From: Melioribacteraceae bacterium
GTDB taxonomy: Bacteria > Bacteroidota > Ignavibacteria > Ignavibacteriales > Melioribacteraceae
Assembly (NCBI GenBank): GCA_026417375.1
Contig: JAOADJ010000001.1
Span: 25,336 to 89,335, forward strand
DNA: 64,000 bases
Reading direction: 5' to 3'
Shown here: positions 1 to 8,898 of the stretch, in pieces
Position numbering within the stretch: position 1 is the stretch's first letter
Layout: each line of letters opens with the position of its first letter
The notes under the pieces: model-generated
What the model was told of the DNA's origin: nothing
Database searches by the model: none
What the model saw: the letters and a program-made list of their open reading frames with translations, nothing else
Translations under genes and position numbers: made by a program

Positions 1-69
1 AAGTTTATCTTGAGCCAAAATTGTAATTGAAAAAACACTCAAGAATAAAATTAGGGCTAACTTTTTCAT
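1..69 (-). CDS. Exported protein, N-terminus only (cut by window edge)
   Basis: The ATG at 67-69 overlaps the stop of the upstream substrate-binding protein (ATGA overlap), so the two are translationally coupled. Only 23 codons are visible: MKKLALILFLSVFS..., a classic signal peptide with a likely cleavage after LAQ. In Bacteroidota the exbB-exbD-exbD-tonB-pstS-like cluster is often followed by an exported TPR protein. That is an inference from context; nothing of the mature protein is in the window. Confidence 0.7.
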   Translation of the reverse strand, partial: MKKLALILFLSVFSITILAQDKL

Positions 70-941
70 CTCATCCTCACTATCTGTTTATACTTAATTG
101 GAACAGTTGCCGGACCAAGTCCGTAACTCAAAACAATTTTTTGTCCTTCAGTGCTTGTTATATAACTTGTAAATCCAGAACCAACATAAACACCGATTTC
201 ATTTAATAAAATGTAACATGTTCTTATTAAAGGATATTCACCATTAGATAAATAACCAGCAGCCGGTTCATAATATACACCGCCTGTTGCAGATCTTTCA
301 TCTGTACCTATTCTTAAAATTTTTAATTTACTTTGATTGGCAATATTTAATCCTACAATGCCAATTGAGTTTTTATCTTTTCTAACTTTTTCCACAACTT
401 CTTCCTCGTTTTTAACTATATAAGCACCTTTTGGATTTTGCTTATCTGTTAAATCAATTTTCAAATTATCAAAGATTCCAGAATTTTGATCGGGTATATA
501 AATTCTATATTGTTTACTATTTCCGAGTAGAAGTTGTTTCAGTTCTGTAGTAGTAATTCTATTAAGCTTGTGACTGGAATCAACAACAACAGTTAAAGCA
601 TCGTAACAAAATTTAATTACTTTAACTGACGATTTGGTTTTTTCAAAAAAATTTGATTCGTCTTCTGTTAATCCACGTGAAGAAATAAACATTGTTTCTT
701 CACCATTTAACATTTTGACCATTCCTTCTTTGGCTTTTACTTTTTCCAATTCAATTTTTGCAGCGGGGTACTTTAAGGAAAAAGTATCTTTGATTGCTGA
801 AATCATTGTAAATAATGATTCATCAACTAAACATTTTACTTTACCTCTTGTAGCTGTTTCTTTAGGTGCTTCCTGACAAGAAACAACTAATAAAGTAAGA
901 ATTATAAATAATGAAAAAGTTTTAAGAAGGGAGTTCATCAT
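66..941 (-). CDS. PstS-like phosphate/anion-binding lipoprotein of a Ton operon
   Basis: 291 aa. It has a type II signal peptide (lipobox VVSC near residue 22) and then a periplasmic-binding-protein fold related to PstS (deprotection cues: ISSRGLTEDE, FCYDALTVVVD, SIGIVGLNI). The C-terminal segment (YPLIRTCYILLNE...GFTSYITSTEGQKIV) is the usual end of PstS-type proteins. No ABC permease or ATPase genes are nearby; the gene is last but one in the exbB-exbD-exbD-tonB run. It may therefore serve the Ton complex or scavenge a ligand rather than feed a Pst transporter (inference). The start ATG at 941, with a second ATG three bases on, lies inside the end of the preceding small gene. Confidence 0.8.
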   Translation of the reverse strand: MMNSLLKTFSLFIILTLLVVSCQEAPKETATRGKVKCLVDESLFTMISAIKDTFSLKYPAAKIELEKVKAKEGMVKMLNGEETMFISSRGLTEDESNFFEKTKSSVKVIKFCYDALTVVVDSSHKLNRITTTELKQLLLGNSKQYRIYIPDQNSGIFDNLKIDLTDKQNPKGAYIVKNEEEVVEKVRKDKNSIGIVGLNIANQSKLKILRIGTDERSATGGVYYEPAAGYLSNGEYPLIRTCYILLNEIGVYVGSGFTSYITSTEGQKIVLSYGLGPATVPIKYKQIVRMR

Positions 942-1137
942 TTTTACGGTTCTTAATTGTTAAAATTACAATCCTATAAATTCCATAAAGAATTAAAACG
1001 GAGCCGAAAATAATTTTCATATTACTTCCCCCAACAAAATTTTGAGCTGGGAATAGATCAGAAAATAAAATTGCTATTCCCAACCCAACAAAAATTGTTG
1101 CTGCAGTATATCCGATATAAAGCATCAACTTTTCCAC
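922..1137 (-). CDS. Small two-helix membrane protein between tonB and pstS-like gene
   Basis: The ORF track starts this frame inside tonB. A GTG at 1137, four bases after the tonB stop, gives a 71-residue protein beginning (f)MEKLMLYIGYTAAT, and an ATG at 1125 is the alternative. A GGAAGG stretch lies about 13 nt upstream of the GTG. Two hydrophobic helices are visible (IGYTAATIFVGLGIAILF and MKIIFGSVLILYGIYRIVIL) followed by a basic tail. The end overlaps the next gene by 20 nt. The family is not recognised; its conserved place in the Ton operon suggests an accessory membrane subunit. Confidence 0.6.
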   Translation of the reverse strand: MEKLMLYIGYTAATIFVGLGIAILFSDLFPAQNFVGGSNMKIIFGSVLILYGIYRIVILTIKNRKNDELPS

Positions 1138-1141
1138 AGAA

Positions 1142-1894
1142 TTAATTTTGTCCTTCCAAAGTGAAACGATAAGGTAAAACAATCCAAACAGAAATTGGAT
1201 GTTGATTTTGAAGAGCTGGTGAAAAAGCACTCTTCATAGCTGCATCAATTGCTGCTTGGTTAAATAATTCTGAATCAGATTTTATAACAACAGCTTTTTT
1301 TGGTCTTCCTTCTTTATCAATAAGAACCTTTACGAAGACTTTTCCAGTAATACCAGCACGTTTTGCAATTTCAGGATATTCTGGTTTAGCAGCAAAAACC
1401 ATTTCAGGTAATTTTTCTACTGCAACGAAAGCGTTCATATCCGGATCGTCATCTTTAGGTTTTTCATCTTCAATTTTAATATCTTGAGTAATTTGTGCAC
1501 CGGCACCTGATAAATCTTCCATAAGAGCTGGTGCTTGCTGAGCGCTCAATTCAGTTTGAGAAGCAATTACTTGTTCTGGTGGTGCTTCTTCATCTGGTAC
1601 TGGAACAGGTACACCGACTGTTGGTGCCGCTACAGGACCAGCAACCTGAATTTGAGGAGCTACGTTTTCTATTGATGGTGGTGGACCTAAGTCACTATAA
1701 TTAATCTTCATTCTTACTGTTGGAGTACCAGATTCATCTTCTCTAGAAAGAACTTGAGCGAACCAATAGGACCCAATTAGTAAAAGATGAAGAAAAATTG
1801 CAAGCCCTACACCAATAGCATAATTACGTGGGTAAACTCTCTTTAATTCGAAAGCACCGTACACGTTGTTTTGTTGTAATGCTACTTCTGTCAT
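1142..1894 (-). CDS. tonB: Energy transducer TonB
   Basis: 250 aa. It transmits the inner-membrane proton gradient, harvested by ExbB/ExbD, to outer-membrane receptors. Layout: short cytoplasmic N-terminus, one membrane anchor at about residues 24-46, a Pro/Val/Glu-rich periplasmic spacer (PVPVPDEEAPP), and a TonB C-terminal domain at about 168-246 with YPEIAKRAGITGKVFVK and the closing PISVWIVLPYRFTL. An AGGAG Shine-Dalgarno site precedes the ATG at 1894. It sits 11 nt after the second exbD. Confidence 0.95.
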   Translation of the reverse strand: MTEVALQQNNVYGAFELKRVYPRNYAIGVGLAIFLHLLLIGSYWFAQVLSREDESGTPTVRMKINYSDLGPPPSIENVAPQIQVAGPVAAPTVGVPVPVPDEEAPPEQVIASQTELSAQQAPALMEDLSGAGAQITQDIKIEDEKPKDDDPDMNAFVAVEKLPEMVFAAKPEYPEIAKRAGITGKVFVKVLIDKEGRPKKAVVIKSDSELFNQAAIDAAMKSAFSPALQNQHPISVWIVLPYRFTLEGQN

Positions 1895-1905
1895 TTTTAT
1901 TCTCC

Positions 1906-2409
1906 TTATGTAGCTCTTGCCATTTCTTTTTTATCAATATCAGTTATTGGAGCTAATGCGTAACGGTCTAAACCAACAACACGTAATTCGTCAATAATAT
2001 CTATCATCATGTGATATTTACTTTTCTTATCTATTTTAATTAACACGTTGAAACGTGGGTTTTCAGCTTTTTTCTGTTTTAAGAATTTATTGAAATCTTC
2101 CCATTTAATTTTAGCTGGAACTTCAAAGCCAACATTCCAATAAATATTCATGTTTTCATCAACACGAATAGTAAGGAGGTTAGATTCACCAACTTTAATA
2201 TCAACATCTTTAGGAGGAAGATTTATTTCCAGCGTTTGTGGTAAACGGAAAACAGTAGTTAACATAAAGAATGTTAACAACAAGAAAGCAACGTCAACCA
2301 AAGGAGTCATATCTATACTAATAGAAACTCTTTTCTTTGGTTTACGTTTAGTAAACTTGGATTTCCGTTTTGGACCACCACTGTCGCCACCAACTGCGCC
2401 ACCGGCCAT
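1906..2409 (-). CDS. exbD: Biopolymer transport protein ExbD (second copy)
   Basis: 167 aa. ExbD/TolR family. There is a basic N-terminus, then one transmembrane helix carrying the essential proton-path aspartate in IDMTPLVDVAFLLLTFFML, then a periplasmic domain. It starts one base after the stop of the first exbD. The two paralogues have nearly identical membrane helices and divergent periplasmic domains, so a heteromeric ExbD pair in the stator is likely (inference). Confidence 0.93.
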   Translation of the reverse strand: MAGGAVGGDSGGPKRKSKFTKRKPKKRVSISIDMTPLVDVAFLLLTFFMLTTVFRLPQTLEINLPPKDVDIKVGESNLLTIRVDENMNIYWNVGFEVPAKIKWEDFNKFLKQKKAENPRFNVLIKIDKKSKYHMMIDIIDELRVVGLDRYALAPITDIDKKEMARAT

Positions 2410-2410
2410 A

Positions 2411-2887
2411 TTACATCTCCTTCTTTTCTGTTTCGTAATTAGTAACCATATTGAATCTGGTTATTTTTACTTTTTCTAAAATATCCATTACGTCTTGAAC
2501 AACTCCATATTCAACATTAGCATCAGCTTTAATGATTGTTCTAAGTTTAGGATTAGCAATTCTTGCTTTCATAAGAAGTTCGCCTAATTCAGGTAATTTA
2601 ACTTGGCTAGCTTGTCTATATTTATATTCAGTACCAAACATTTTTTCCATCATAATTTGAGAATCGAAACCCATGAAAACAGCACCAGTTTTATCAATAA
2701 AAACCAACATAGTATTTGATTCAGGTAATTTTATTTCAGAATGTGAAGATGGAAAAACAACTTCAACTTCTTCTGGTGGTTTAAATGTTGTGGTCAACAT
2801 AAAAAATGTAAGAAGCAAGAACGCCACGTCCACGAGTGGAGTCATGTCAATACGAATTGCGACTCTTTTCTTTTTAATGCGCGGCAT
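2411..2887 (-). CDS. exbD: Biopolymer transport protein ExbD (first copy)
   Basis: 158 aa. Same family as its downstream neighbour: MPRIKKKRVAIRIDMTPLVDVAFLL with the membrane-embedded Asp, then a periplasmic domain. It lies 12 nt after exbB. Paired exbD genes are typical of Bacteroidota Ton clusters. Confidence 0.93.
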   Translation of the reverse strand: MPRIKKKRVAIRIDMTPLVDVAFLLLTFFMLTTTFKPPEEVEVVFPSSHSEIKLPESNTMLVFIDKTGAVFMGFDSQIMMEKMFGTEYKYRQASQVKLPELGELLMKARIANPKLRTIIKADANVEYGVVQDVMDILEKVKITRFNMVTNYETEKKEM

Positions 2888-2899
2888 TAAATTACCTCA

Positions 2900-3682
2900 C
2901 TATTTTAATTTTAATAATTGCATTAAATTATAGTTAGCTTCATCAATTTGGAATGTGAAGTTATCAACTTTATTTACATAGAAATTATAAGCAACGATAC
3001 CAAGAATAGCTGCAAAAAGACCACCAGCTGTATTGATAAGAGCTTCAGAAATACCAGTAGCAAGAGAGATAGCATCTGGTGCACCTGATTGAGCAAGAGC
3101 TTTGAACGCACGAATCATACCGATTGTTGTTCCAAGAAGACCAACCATTGTTGCAACTGAAGCAATAGTAGAAAGAACGATTAAATTCTTTTCTAAGAGT
3201 GGAGTTTCGAGCATTAAAGTTTCTTCAACTGCGCGTTGAACTTCTACTAATTGTTTTTCTTTATCTATTGTAGATTTTTCAGAAGTTACTTCTTTATAGC
3301 GTGTTAAAGCTGATTTTAATACGTTAGCAATTGAACCTCTTTGTTTATCGCAAGCTGCGATAGCTTCATCAAATTGATCAGCGCGTACTAAATCAATAAC
3401 TTGTTTATAAAACTTTGGAATCGGTCCTTTTCCTTGTGCTTTTCTTAATGTGAAAGCTCTTTCAAAAATTACGGCAATAACCATAATTGAAATTGTAATT
3501 AATATAGCTACAAGTGGACCACCTACGTATGTTGTACCCATTAAGTTTGCCGGAACGTGTCTTGTTCCTTTGGTAGCATAGTCGAGAAAGTTTGCTGGAT
3601 TTCCCAATACAAATTCATAAATACTAATTCCAGCTGCTAAAGCTAGAATGAAAAGTATTACAACAAAAGAGGATTGTTTCAT
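2900..3682 (-). CDS. exbB: MotA/TolQ/ExbB proton channel protein
   Basis: 260 aa. Forms the pentameric inner-membrane channel around ExbD that powers TonB. Hydrophobic helices are visible near residues 7-27, 55-75, 160-185 and 205-230. The conserved MotA/ExbB stretch around LSTIASVATMVGLLGTTIGMI and the last helix with INTAGGLFAAILGI are diagnostic. First gene of the operon, with AGGAG before the ATG. The extra N-terminal helix is common in Bacteroidota ExbB. Confidence 0.95.
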   Translation of the reverse strand: MKQSSFVVILFILALAAGISIYEFVLGNPANFLDYATKGTRHVPANLMGTTYVGGPLVAILITISIMVIAVIFERAFTLRKAQGKGPIPKFYKQVIDLVRADQFDEAIAACDKQRGSIANVLKSALTRYKEVTSEKSTIDKEKQLVEVQRAVEETLMLETPLLEKNLIVLSTIASVATMVGLLGTTIGMIRAFKALAQSGAPDAISLATGISEALINTAGGLFAAILGIVAYNFYVNKVDNFTFQIDEANYNLMQLLKLK

Positions 3683-3733
3683 TTTTTTTACTCCTTTTAA
3701 TTAATGAAAGTCTGCTTAACTATTTAAAAAATT

Positions 3734-3740
3734 ATGCCAA
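3734..3740 (-). promoter_or_regulatory. Possible promoter element of the exbB operon (TTGGCAT)
   Basis: On the minus strand TTTTGGCATAATTTTTTAAA lies about 50 nt upstream of exbB. TTGGCA fits a sigma-54 -24 box, but the -12 half is TTTAA rather than TTGCA. The TTTG could instead be a Bacteroidota -33 box, although no good TAnnTTTG follows. The element is weak on either model; it is listed because twin dyads lie just upstream. Confidence 0.25.
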
Positions 3741-3800
3741 AATGTTTTTAATTAATTTTTTCATTTTTTCAGCAATTATTTTATTTCATTTCATGTGGGT

Positions 3801-3835
3801 TTTCAAAATGAAATACTATTGCTTTCAAAATGAAA
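3801..3835. promoter_or_regulatory. Twin 13-bp dyads TTTCAAAATGAAA, putative regulator binding sites
   Basis: Two exact copies of the palindromic sequence TTTCAAAATGAAA occur at 3801-3813 and 3823-3835, start to start 22 bp (about two helical turns). They lie between the 3' end of the NtrC-type response regulator gene and the exbB operon, about 60-100 bp upstream of the putative promoter. That is the usual place for enhancer sites of such regulators. That the neighbouring regulator is the ligand is an inference. Confidence 0.45.
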
Positions 3836-3839
3836 GGTT

Positions 3840-5174
3840 TTATAGCCCATATTGTTTTCTTTTACGCCAAAGTGTGGTTTCAGAAATTCCCAGTATTTTA
3901 GCTGCTTCTTTTGCTGTAGGAGCAATTTTTAATACATCTATTATATGTTGCTTTTCTAGTTCATCTATCTTTTGAGGAGAAGTTGTTGGTGTGGTTTGTT
4001 TAATTACAAAGTTTTTAATTTCCTCGGGTAAGTAATCTTCTCTTATTATATTATCTTTTGCAAAAACGAGTAATCTTTTTACAACGGTTTCAAATTCTCT
4101 TACATTTCCGGGCCAATCATATTCTAACAAAAATTTTTTTGCGTTTTCGTGAATTGTTATTTCTCTTTGATTTCCATATTTGTTTATAAAATAATTTAGT
4201 AGGGTTTCAATGTCATCTTTTCTTTCTCTTAATGGTGGAATATTAAACCGTACTCCAACAATTCTATAATAAAAATCTTCTCTTAAATGCCCTGTTGCTA
4301 AATCATTTTCAACTTTTCTATTAGTTGCAGAAATTAATCTTACATCAACTTTTCTTGTTATGCTTTCCCCTACTCTTTCAAATTCCATATTCTGAAGAAA
4401 ACGAAGAAGTTTTACTTGCATTTGTTTTGGGATTTCTGCTACTTCATCAAGAAAAAGAGTTCCGCCATCGGCTAGTTCAAGTCTTCCTATTCTATCTTTT
4501 ATTGCGGTTGTAAATGCTCCTTTTACATGTCCGAATAGTTCACTTTCAAATAAATTTTCCGGAATGGCAGAGCAATTAATTGCAATAAAAGGAAAATCTT
4601 TTCTTTGACTATTTGAATGAATGAAACGTGCAAGTAATTCTTTTCCGGTTCCACTTTCTCCTTCAATTAAAATTGGAATGTTACTATCGGCTACTTCTTT
4701 TGCAATTGAAAGAATTTTTCTTGTGCTTTGATTTGTTGTTACAAAAGTTTCTGTTTCGAATGTTTCTTGTAACTGAGTTGTTAATCCTCTTATTTGCTTT
4801 GTAAGGCGATGATGTTCAAATGCTTTTTCTACATAATGAATAAATTCTTTATGTGAAAAGGGTTTTGAAATATAATCATGCGCTCCTTTTTTAATTGCTT
4901 CAACTGCACTTTCAATTGAGCCGTGAGCTGTCATTAAAATTATTGTTGTATCTGGTGAATTTTTTTTAATTTCCTGAAGCGTAGCAATACCATCGATTGG
5001 TTGCATCTTTAAATCAATAAATGCTACTTCAAAAAAAACTTCTTTTGTTCGTTGTATTCCATCAATTGGATTTGAAAAAACTTCTGGTGAATATCCATTT
5101 GCCAATAATGAAAGTTCAATTGTTTTTAAAATATTTTGCTCATCATCTATTATTAATATTTTTTGATTTTGCAT
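3840..5174 (-). CDS. Sigma-54-dependent response regulator, NtrC family
   Basis: 444 aa. Receiver domain (residues 1-120) with acidic DDE at 10-12, phosphoacceptor D54 (FIDLKM) and K104. AAA+ domain with Walker A GESGTGKE (172-179) and Walker B FLDE (241-244). Fis-type helix-turn-helix at the C-terminus (AKEAAKILGISETTLWRKRK). The sigma-54 contact loop reads GAFTTA (219-224) instead of GAFTGA. The start codon overlaps the stop of the sensor kinase (TAATG), so the two form a two-component pair. A likely target is the exbB operon immediately downstream (inference). Confidence 0.93.
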   Translation of the reverse strand: MQNQKILIIDDEQNILKTIELSLLANGYSPEVFSNPIDGIQRTKEVFFEVAFIDLKMQPIDGIATLQEIKKNSPDTTIILMTAHGSIESAVEAIKKGAHDYISKPFSHKEFIHYVEKAFEHHRLTKQIRGLTTQLQETFETETFVTTNQSTRKILSIAKEVADSNIPILIEGESGTGKELLARFIHSNSQRKDFPFIAINCSAIPENLFESELFGHVKGAFTTAIKDRIGRLELADGGTLFLDEVAEIPKQMQVKLLRFLQNMEFERVGESITRKVDVRLISATNRKVENDLATGHLREDFYYRIVGVRFNIPPLRERKDDIETLLNYFINKYGNQREITIHENAKKFLLEYDWPGNVREFETVVKRLLVFAKDNIIREDYLPEEIKNFVIKQTTPTTSPQKIDELEKQHIIDVLKIAPTAKEAAKILGISETTLWRKRKQYGL

Positions 5175-7006
5175 TATGCTACCGGTAATTTAATTTGAAA
5201 TGTACTTCCTTTTCCTAATTCACTGAAAGCTTTTATTTCTCCATTGTGAATTTCAATTATTTCTTTGGCAATTGAAAGACCCAGCCCTAAACTTCCTGGG
5301 GCTGAGTCATCTATTTGGATAAATTTATCAAAAACTTTTTTGAGGTTATCCGGACTAATACCAATTCCTGTATCCGAAATTTCTATTAGCAAACAATTTT
5401 CTTCCACTTTAAAATCAACTTTAATGTTTCCCCCATTTGGTGTAAATCGTAAAGAATTAGAAACCAGATTTTCGACAGCACTTATCATGTTGTTATAGTT
5501 TCCGTTTATCATTACATTTTTAACATTATCAATTACTTTCAAGTTAATGTTTTTTTCTTTTGCTAAGATTGTAAATTTTTTTGAAATGTAATCTGCAAGT
5601 TTTTGTGCTTCAAATTTTTCAAATTTTATTTTTCCAATATTTGCTTCAAGTTTTGTAAGCTCAAGTATTTCATAAACCAGTTTGTTTAATCTATCGTAAT
5701 CTTCTTTCATTGAAATTATTAAATCTTTTTGTTTTTCATTTACTTTTCCAACAACATCATCTTCCAATAAACCTAACGCCATTCCCATTGAAGTTAAAGG
5801 TGTTTTTAATTCATGAGAAACTTTTGCAATAAATTCACTTTTCATTTTGTCGAGCTCTTGATATTTGGTTATATCGTTAAAAACAAAAAGTGTTGCTTCT
5901 TTTTCTGAATCTGGGATTTCAATTTGTGAAGCTATTACATTAAAATATTTCTGAGAACCATTTTCTTCTTTAAGATTAATAATTTTATCCTTAATACTTG
6001 AGATACTTTTATCACCTGATTTTATTTTGGTTCTGTGCTGTTTAAGAATTTTTTTTATTTCTGAATTCTTTAATACCTTTTCACCAATTACCTGATTGAA
6101 TGCTTTATTAGCTAAAAGAATTTTAAAGTTTTCATCAACCATTAAAACTGGTTCATCCATACTTTCAATTACTATTTCAGATTTTTTCTTTTCATAAAAT
6201 ATTTTGTTGAGATTAAGTTTTTCATATTGCTCAAGTTTTTCACTCATTTTGTTAAATTCATCGGTTAAAGAGTTTATTTCATCGGAATTATCATCAAGTT
6301 CAATTCTTTCGCTAAAATTTCCTTCGGCAATATGACGAACGGATTCTTTTAATTTTGTAATTGGCCTCACTATATAATCTGAAAATTTTGAACTAAAGAT
6401 TGAGGCAATTAAAATTGCTCCAAGTAAAATGAAAAATATTGTTAACGCCGCTGTTTGTGTAATTTTTTTTACATCTTGAACAGCCTGATTTAACAAACTA
6501 TGATTTATTTCTAATATTTTATTACAATCTTGTTTAATGTTTAATAACTGAATAATAATTTTTCCAAGGTCAAGTTTAACTTCCTGCGCTTTCCATTTTA
6601 AATAAATTTGATAGTCAAGTTTGCTGATATTTTCATCTTTAAATTTTTTATGATTAGCCATTATTGTATCAAGAAGTTTTTTTTCGAGGTCAACCTGAAC
6701 CGATTCTCTTGCTTTTTGATGCCAATAAAAAAAATCAACTTCGCTTTTATTAAATAAACTATCCCCCTTCTCAAAATCTTGATTAAACATTATAATTACA
6801 GAAGCAACTTGTTCATCGAGAGCTTTGCTCATGTTATCCGCTGCAATTATAACTGCATAATTATCCTGCATCGATTGTTTTATATATTCATTAAATCTAT
6901 AAAAATTATAAATACTCCAAAGTGTAGCAAAAAACATAATTAGCAAAATGACTGTGAAGCCAAGTAAAATTTTGCTTCTTAATGTTGTTGTATAAAAATT
7001 TATCAT
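5174..7006 (-). CDS. Membrane sensor histidine kinase (HAMP-PAS-HisKA-HATPase)
   Basis: 610 aa. Two transmembrane helices (about 14-34 and 186-206) enclose a mostly helical periplasmic sensor of about 150 residues without recognised motifs. Then come HAMP (about 207-260), PAS (about 275-385), and HisKA with H398 in SHELKTPL. The ATPase domain shows N box (ENLVSNSLRFTP), G1 (DTGIGIS) and G2 (GLGLSIAKEI). It is the cognate kinase of the downstream NtrC-type regulator by TAATG overlap. The architecture resembles NtrY/AtoS-type kinases; the ligand is unknown. Confidence 0.92.
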   Translation of the reverse strand: MINFYTTTLRSKILLGFTVILLIMFFATLWSIYNFYRFNEYIKQSMQDNYAVIIAADNMSKALDEQVASVIIMFNQDFEKGDSLFNKSEVDFFYWHQKARESVQVDLEKKLLDTIMANHKKFKDENISKLDYQIYLKWKAQEVKLDLGKIIIQLLNIKQDCNKILEINHSLLNQAVQDVKKITQTAALTIFFILLGAILIASIFSSKFSDYIVRPITKLKESVRHIAEGNFSERIELDDNSDEINSLTDEFNKMSEKLEQYEKLNLNKIFYEKKKSEIVIESMDEPVLMVDENFKILLANKAFNQVIGEKVLKNSEIKKILKQHRTKIKSGDKSISSIKDKIINLKEENGSQKYFNVIASQIEIPDSEKEATLFVFNDITKYQELDKMKSEFIAKVSHELKTPLTSMGMALGLLEDDVVGKVNEKQKDLIISMKEDYDRLNKLVYEILELTKLEANIGKIKFEKFEAQKLADYISKKFTILAKEKNINLKVIDNVKNVMINGNYNNMISAVENLVSNSLRFTPNGGNIKVDFKVEENCLLIEISDTGIGISPDNLKKVFDKFIQIDDSAPGSLGLGLSIAKEIIEIHNGEIKAFSELGKGSTFQIKLPVA

Positions 7007-7115
7007 TATAACTAAAAAGTTTTTTTTCCTTTTGTTAAAATAGCTTATTGTTTTGCTTAAATAAATATCTTTTTGCTATGTTAAACTAAGATTTAAAATT
7101 TGTTTTAGAATTACT

Positions 7116-8897
7116 ATGAAAAAACTTGTTATAATATTTTTATTATTCTCATCAACTTTCTTTTCTCAAATTAGGTTAATACAAAATATTGAAGCCAGAA
7201 AAACTATTTCCCTAAATGGAAAATGGAATGTAATAGTAGATCCTTACGAAACTGGTTATTATACATATCGTTTAACACCCGATCAAAATGGTTTTTTCAA
7301 AAATCAAAAACAAAAAAATAAATATGATAGAATTGAATATGATTTTGATAAATCTGAAAAGCTAATTGTTCCGGGGGATTGGAATACTCAAAAAGAAAAA
7401 TTGTTTTTTTATGAAGGTACAATTTGGTATAAAAAATCATTTAATTATGAGAAGAAACAAAACAAAAGAGTTTTCATTTATTTTGGGGCAGTAAATTATA
7501 ACTCCAAGGTTTATTTAAATGGTGAATTTGTTGGTGAACATGTTGGCGGATTTACCCCTTTTAACTTTGAAATAACCGATAAAATAAATTCTGGTTTAAA
7601 TTTTGTAATTGTTAAAGTTGATAATAAAAGATTGCCTGAAGGTGTTCCAACTATTAATACTGATTGGTGGAATTATGGTGGTATAACCCGTGATGTTTAT
7701 TTAGTAGAAACAAATTCAACTTTTATAGATGATTACTTTATTCAACTTGAAAAAAATAGTTCAAATAAAATTTCAGGATGGGTAAAACTTGATGGAAATA
7801 TTTTCAATGATATAAAAATAAAAATACCCGAATTAAAATTTGACACATCTTTAACTCCAAACAAAAATGGTTATTGTCAATTTATAATTGATTGTTCTCC
7901 GGTTTTATGGTCACCAAAAAATCCAAAACTTTATGATGTTATAATTCAGCATGATGATGAAGTAATAAAAGATAAAATTGGTTTTAGAAAAATTGAAGTG
8001 AAAGAGAATAAAATATTTTTAAATGATAAAGAAATTTTTTTAAGAGGCATTTCACTTCACGAAGAAACACCGGTTAAATCTTCAAGAGCAAATTCCAAAA
8101 AAGATGCAAGAAAATTACTTTCGATGGCTAAAGAATTGAATTGTAATTTTGTAAGATTAGCACACTATCCTCATAACGAAAATATAATTAAAGTAGCTGA
8201 TAGACTTGGCTTTTTAGTTTGGTCCGAAATTCCTGTGTATTGGACTATTCATTGGAAAAACAAACAAACTTTTGAAAATGCATCAAATCAACTTAAAGAA
8301 ATGATCTCGAGAGATAAAAATCGTGCTTCAATAATTTTTTGGTCAGTTGGAAATGAAACTCCATTGAGCGAAGAAAGACTAATCTTTATGAAAAATTTAA
8401 TTGATACAGCAAGATTTTTAGATTCAACAAGATTAATAACAGCAGCTTTAGAAACACATTACATTGATTCAAAAACTATAATGATTAATGATCCACTTGG
8501 AAATTATCTTGATGTGCTTGGCTGCAATGAATACATTGGTTGGTACGATGGCTTGCCTCAAAAAGCAGATTCAATTCAATGGAAAACTATTTACAACAAA
8601 CCGTTAGTTATCAGTGAATTTGGTGGCGATGCAAAATATGGATTTCATTCCGATAGTTTAACAATCTGGTCAGAAGAATTTCAGGAAAGTATTTATAAAC
8701 ATCAAATAAAAATGTTGAATAAAATTTCTTTCCTTTCAGGTGTTAGTCCATGGATTTTAATGGATTTTCGTTCTCCACGAAGAACATTACCAAATATTCA
8801 GGATTATTTTAATCGCAAAGGTTTATATTCTAATTTAGGAGAAAAGAAAAAAGCGTTTTACATTTTAAAAAACTACTACAAAACAAAAATGAATTAA
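7116..8897 (+). CDS. Exported glycoside hydrolase family 2, beta-glucuronidase-like
   Basis: 593 aa with a signal peptide (MKKLVIIFLLFSSTFFSQ). GH2 sugar-binding (about 75-200), immunoglobulin-like (about 200-300) and TIM-barrel domains. The acid/base is E414 in SVGNETP and the nucleophile E501 in VISEFGGDA. The block after the nucleophile (GFHSDSLTIWSEEFQ) resembles beta-glucuronidases (GFHSDPP.M.SEEYQ type) more than LacZ, so beta-glucuronidase is the best guess, but beta-galactosidase cannot be excluded. It is followed by an M1 peptidase one base later, so the two are co-transcribed. Confidence 0.85.
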   Translation: MKKLVIIFLLFSSTFFSQIRLIQNIEARKTISLNGKWNVIVDPYETGYYTYRLTPDQNGFFKNQKQKNKYDRIEYDFDKSEKLIVPGDWNTQKEKLFFYEGTIWYKKSFNYEKKQNKRVFIYFGAVNYNSKVYLNGEFVGEHVGGFTPFNFEITDKINSGLNFVIVKVDNKRLPEGVPTINTDWWNYGGITRDVYLVETNSTFIDDYFIQLEKNSSNKISGWVKLDGNIFNDIKIKIPELKFDTSLTPNKNGYCQFIIDCSPVLWSPKNPKLYDVIIQHDDEVIKDKIGFRKIEVKENKIFLNDKEIFLRGISLHEETPVKSSRANSKKDARKLLSMAKELNCNFVRLAHYPHNENIIKVADRLGFLVWSEIPVYWTIHWKNKQTFENASNQLKEMISRDKNRASIIFWSVGNETPLSEERLIFMKNLIDTARFLDSTRLITAALETHYIDSKTIMINDPLGNYLDVLGCNEYIGWYDGLPQKADSIQWKTIYNKPLVISEFGGDAKYGFHSDSLTIWSEEFQESIYKHQIKMLNKISFLSGVSPWILMDFRSPRRTLPNIQDYFNRKGLYSNLGEKKKAFYILKNYYKTKMN

Positions 8898-8898
8898 T

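Noticed and set aside
3683-3975. 77-aa plus-strand ORF at 3742
   Set aside because: It runs into the 3' end of the response regulator on the other strand and has a random hydrophobic composition.
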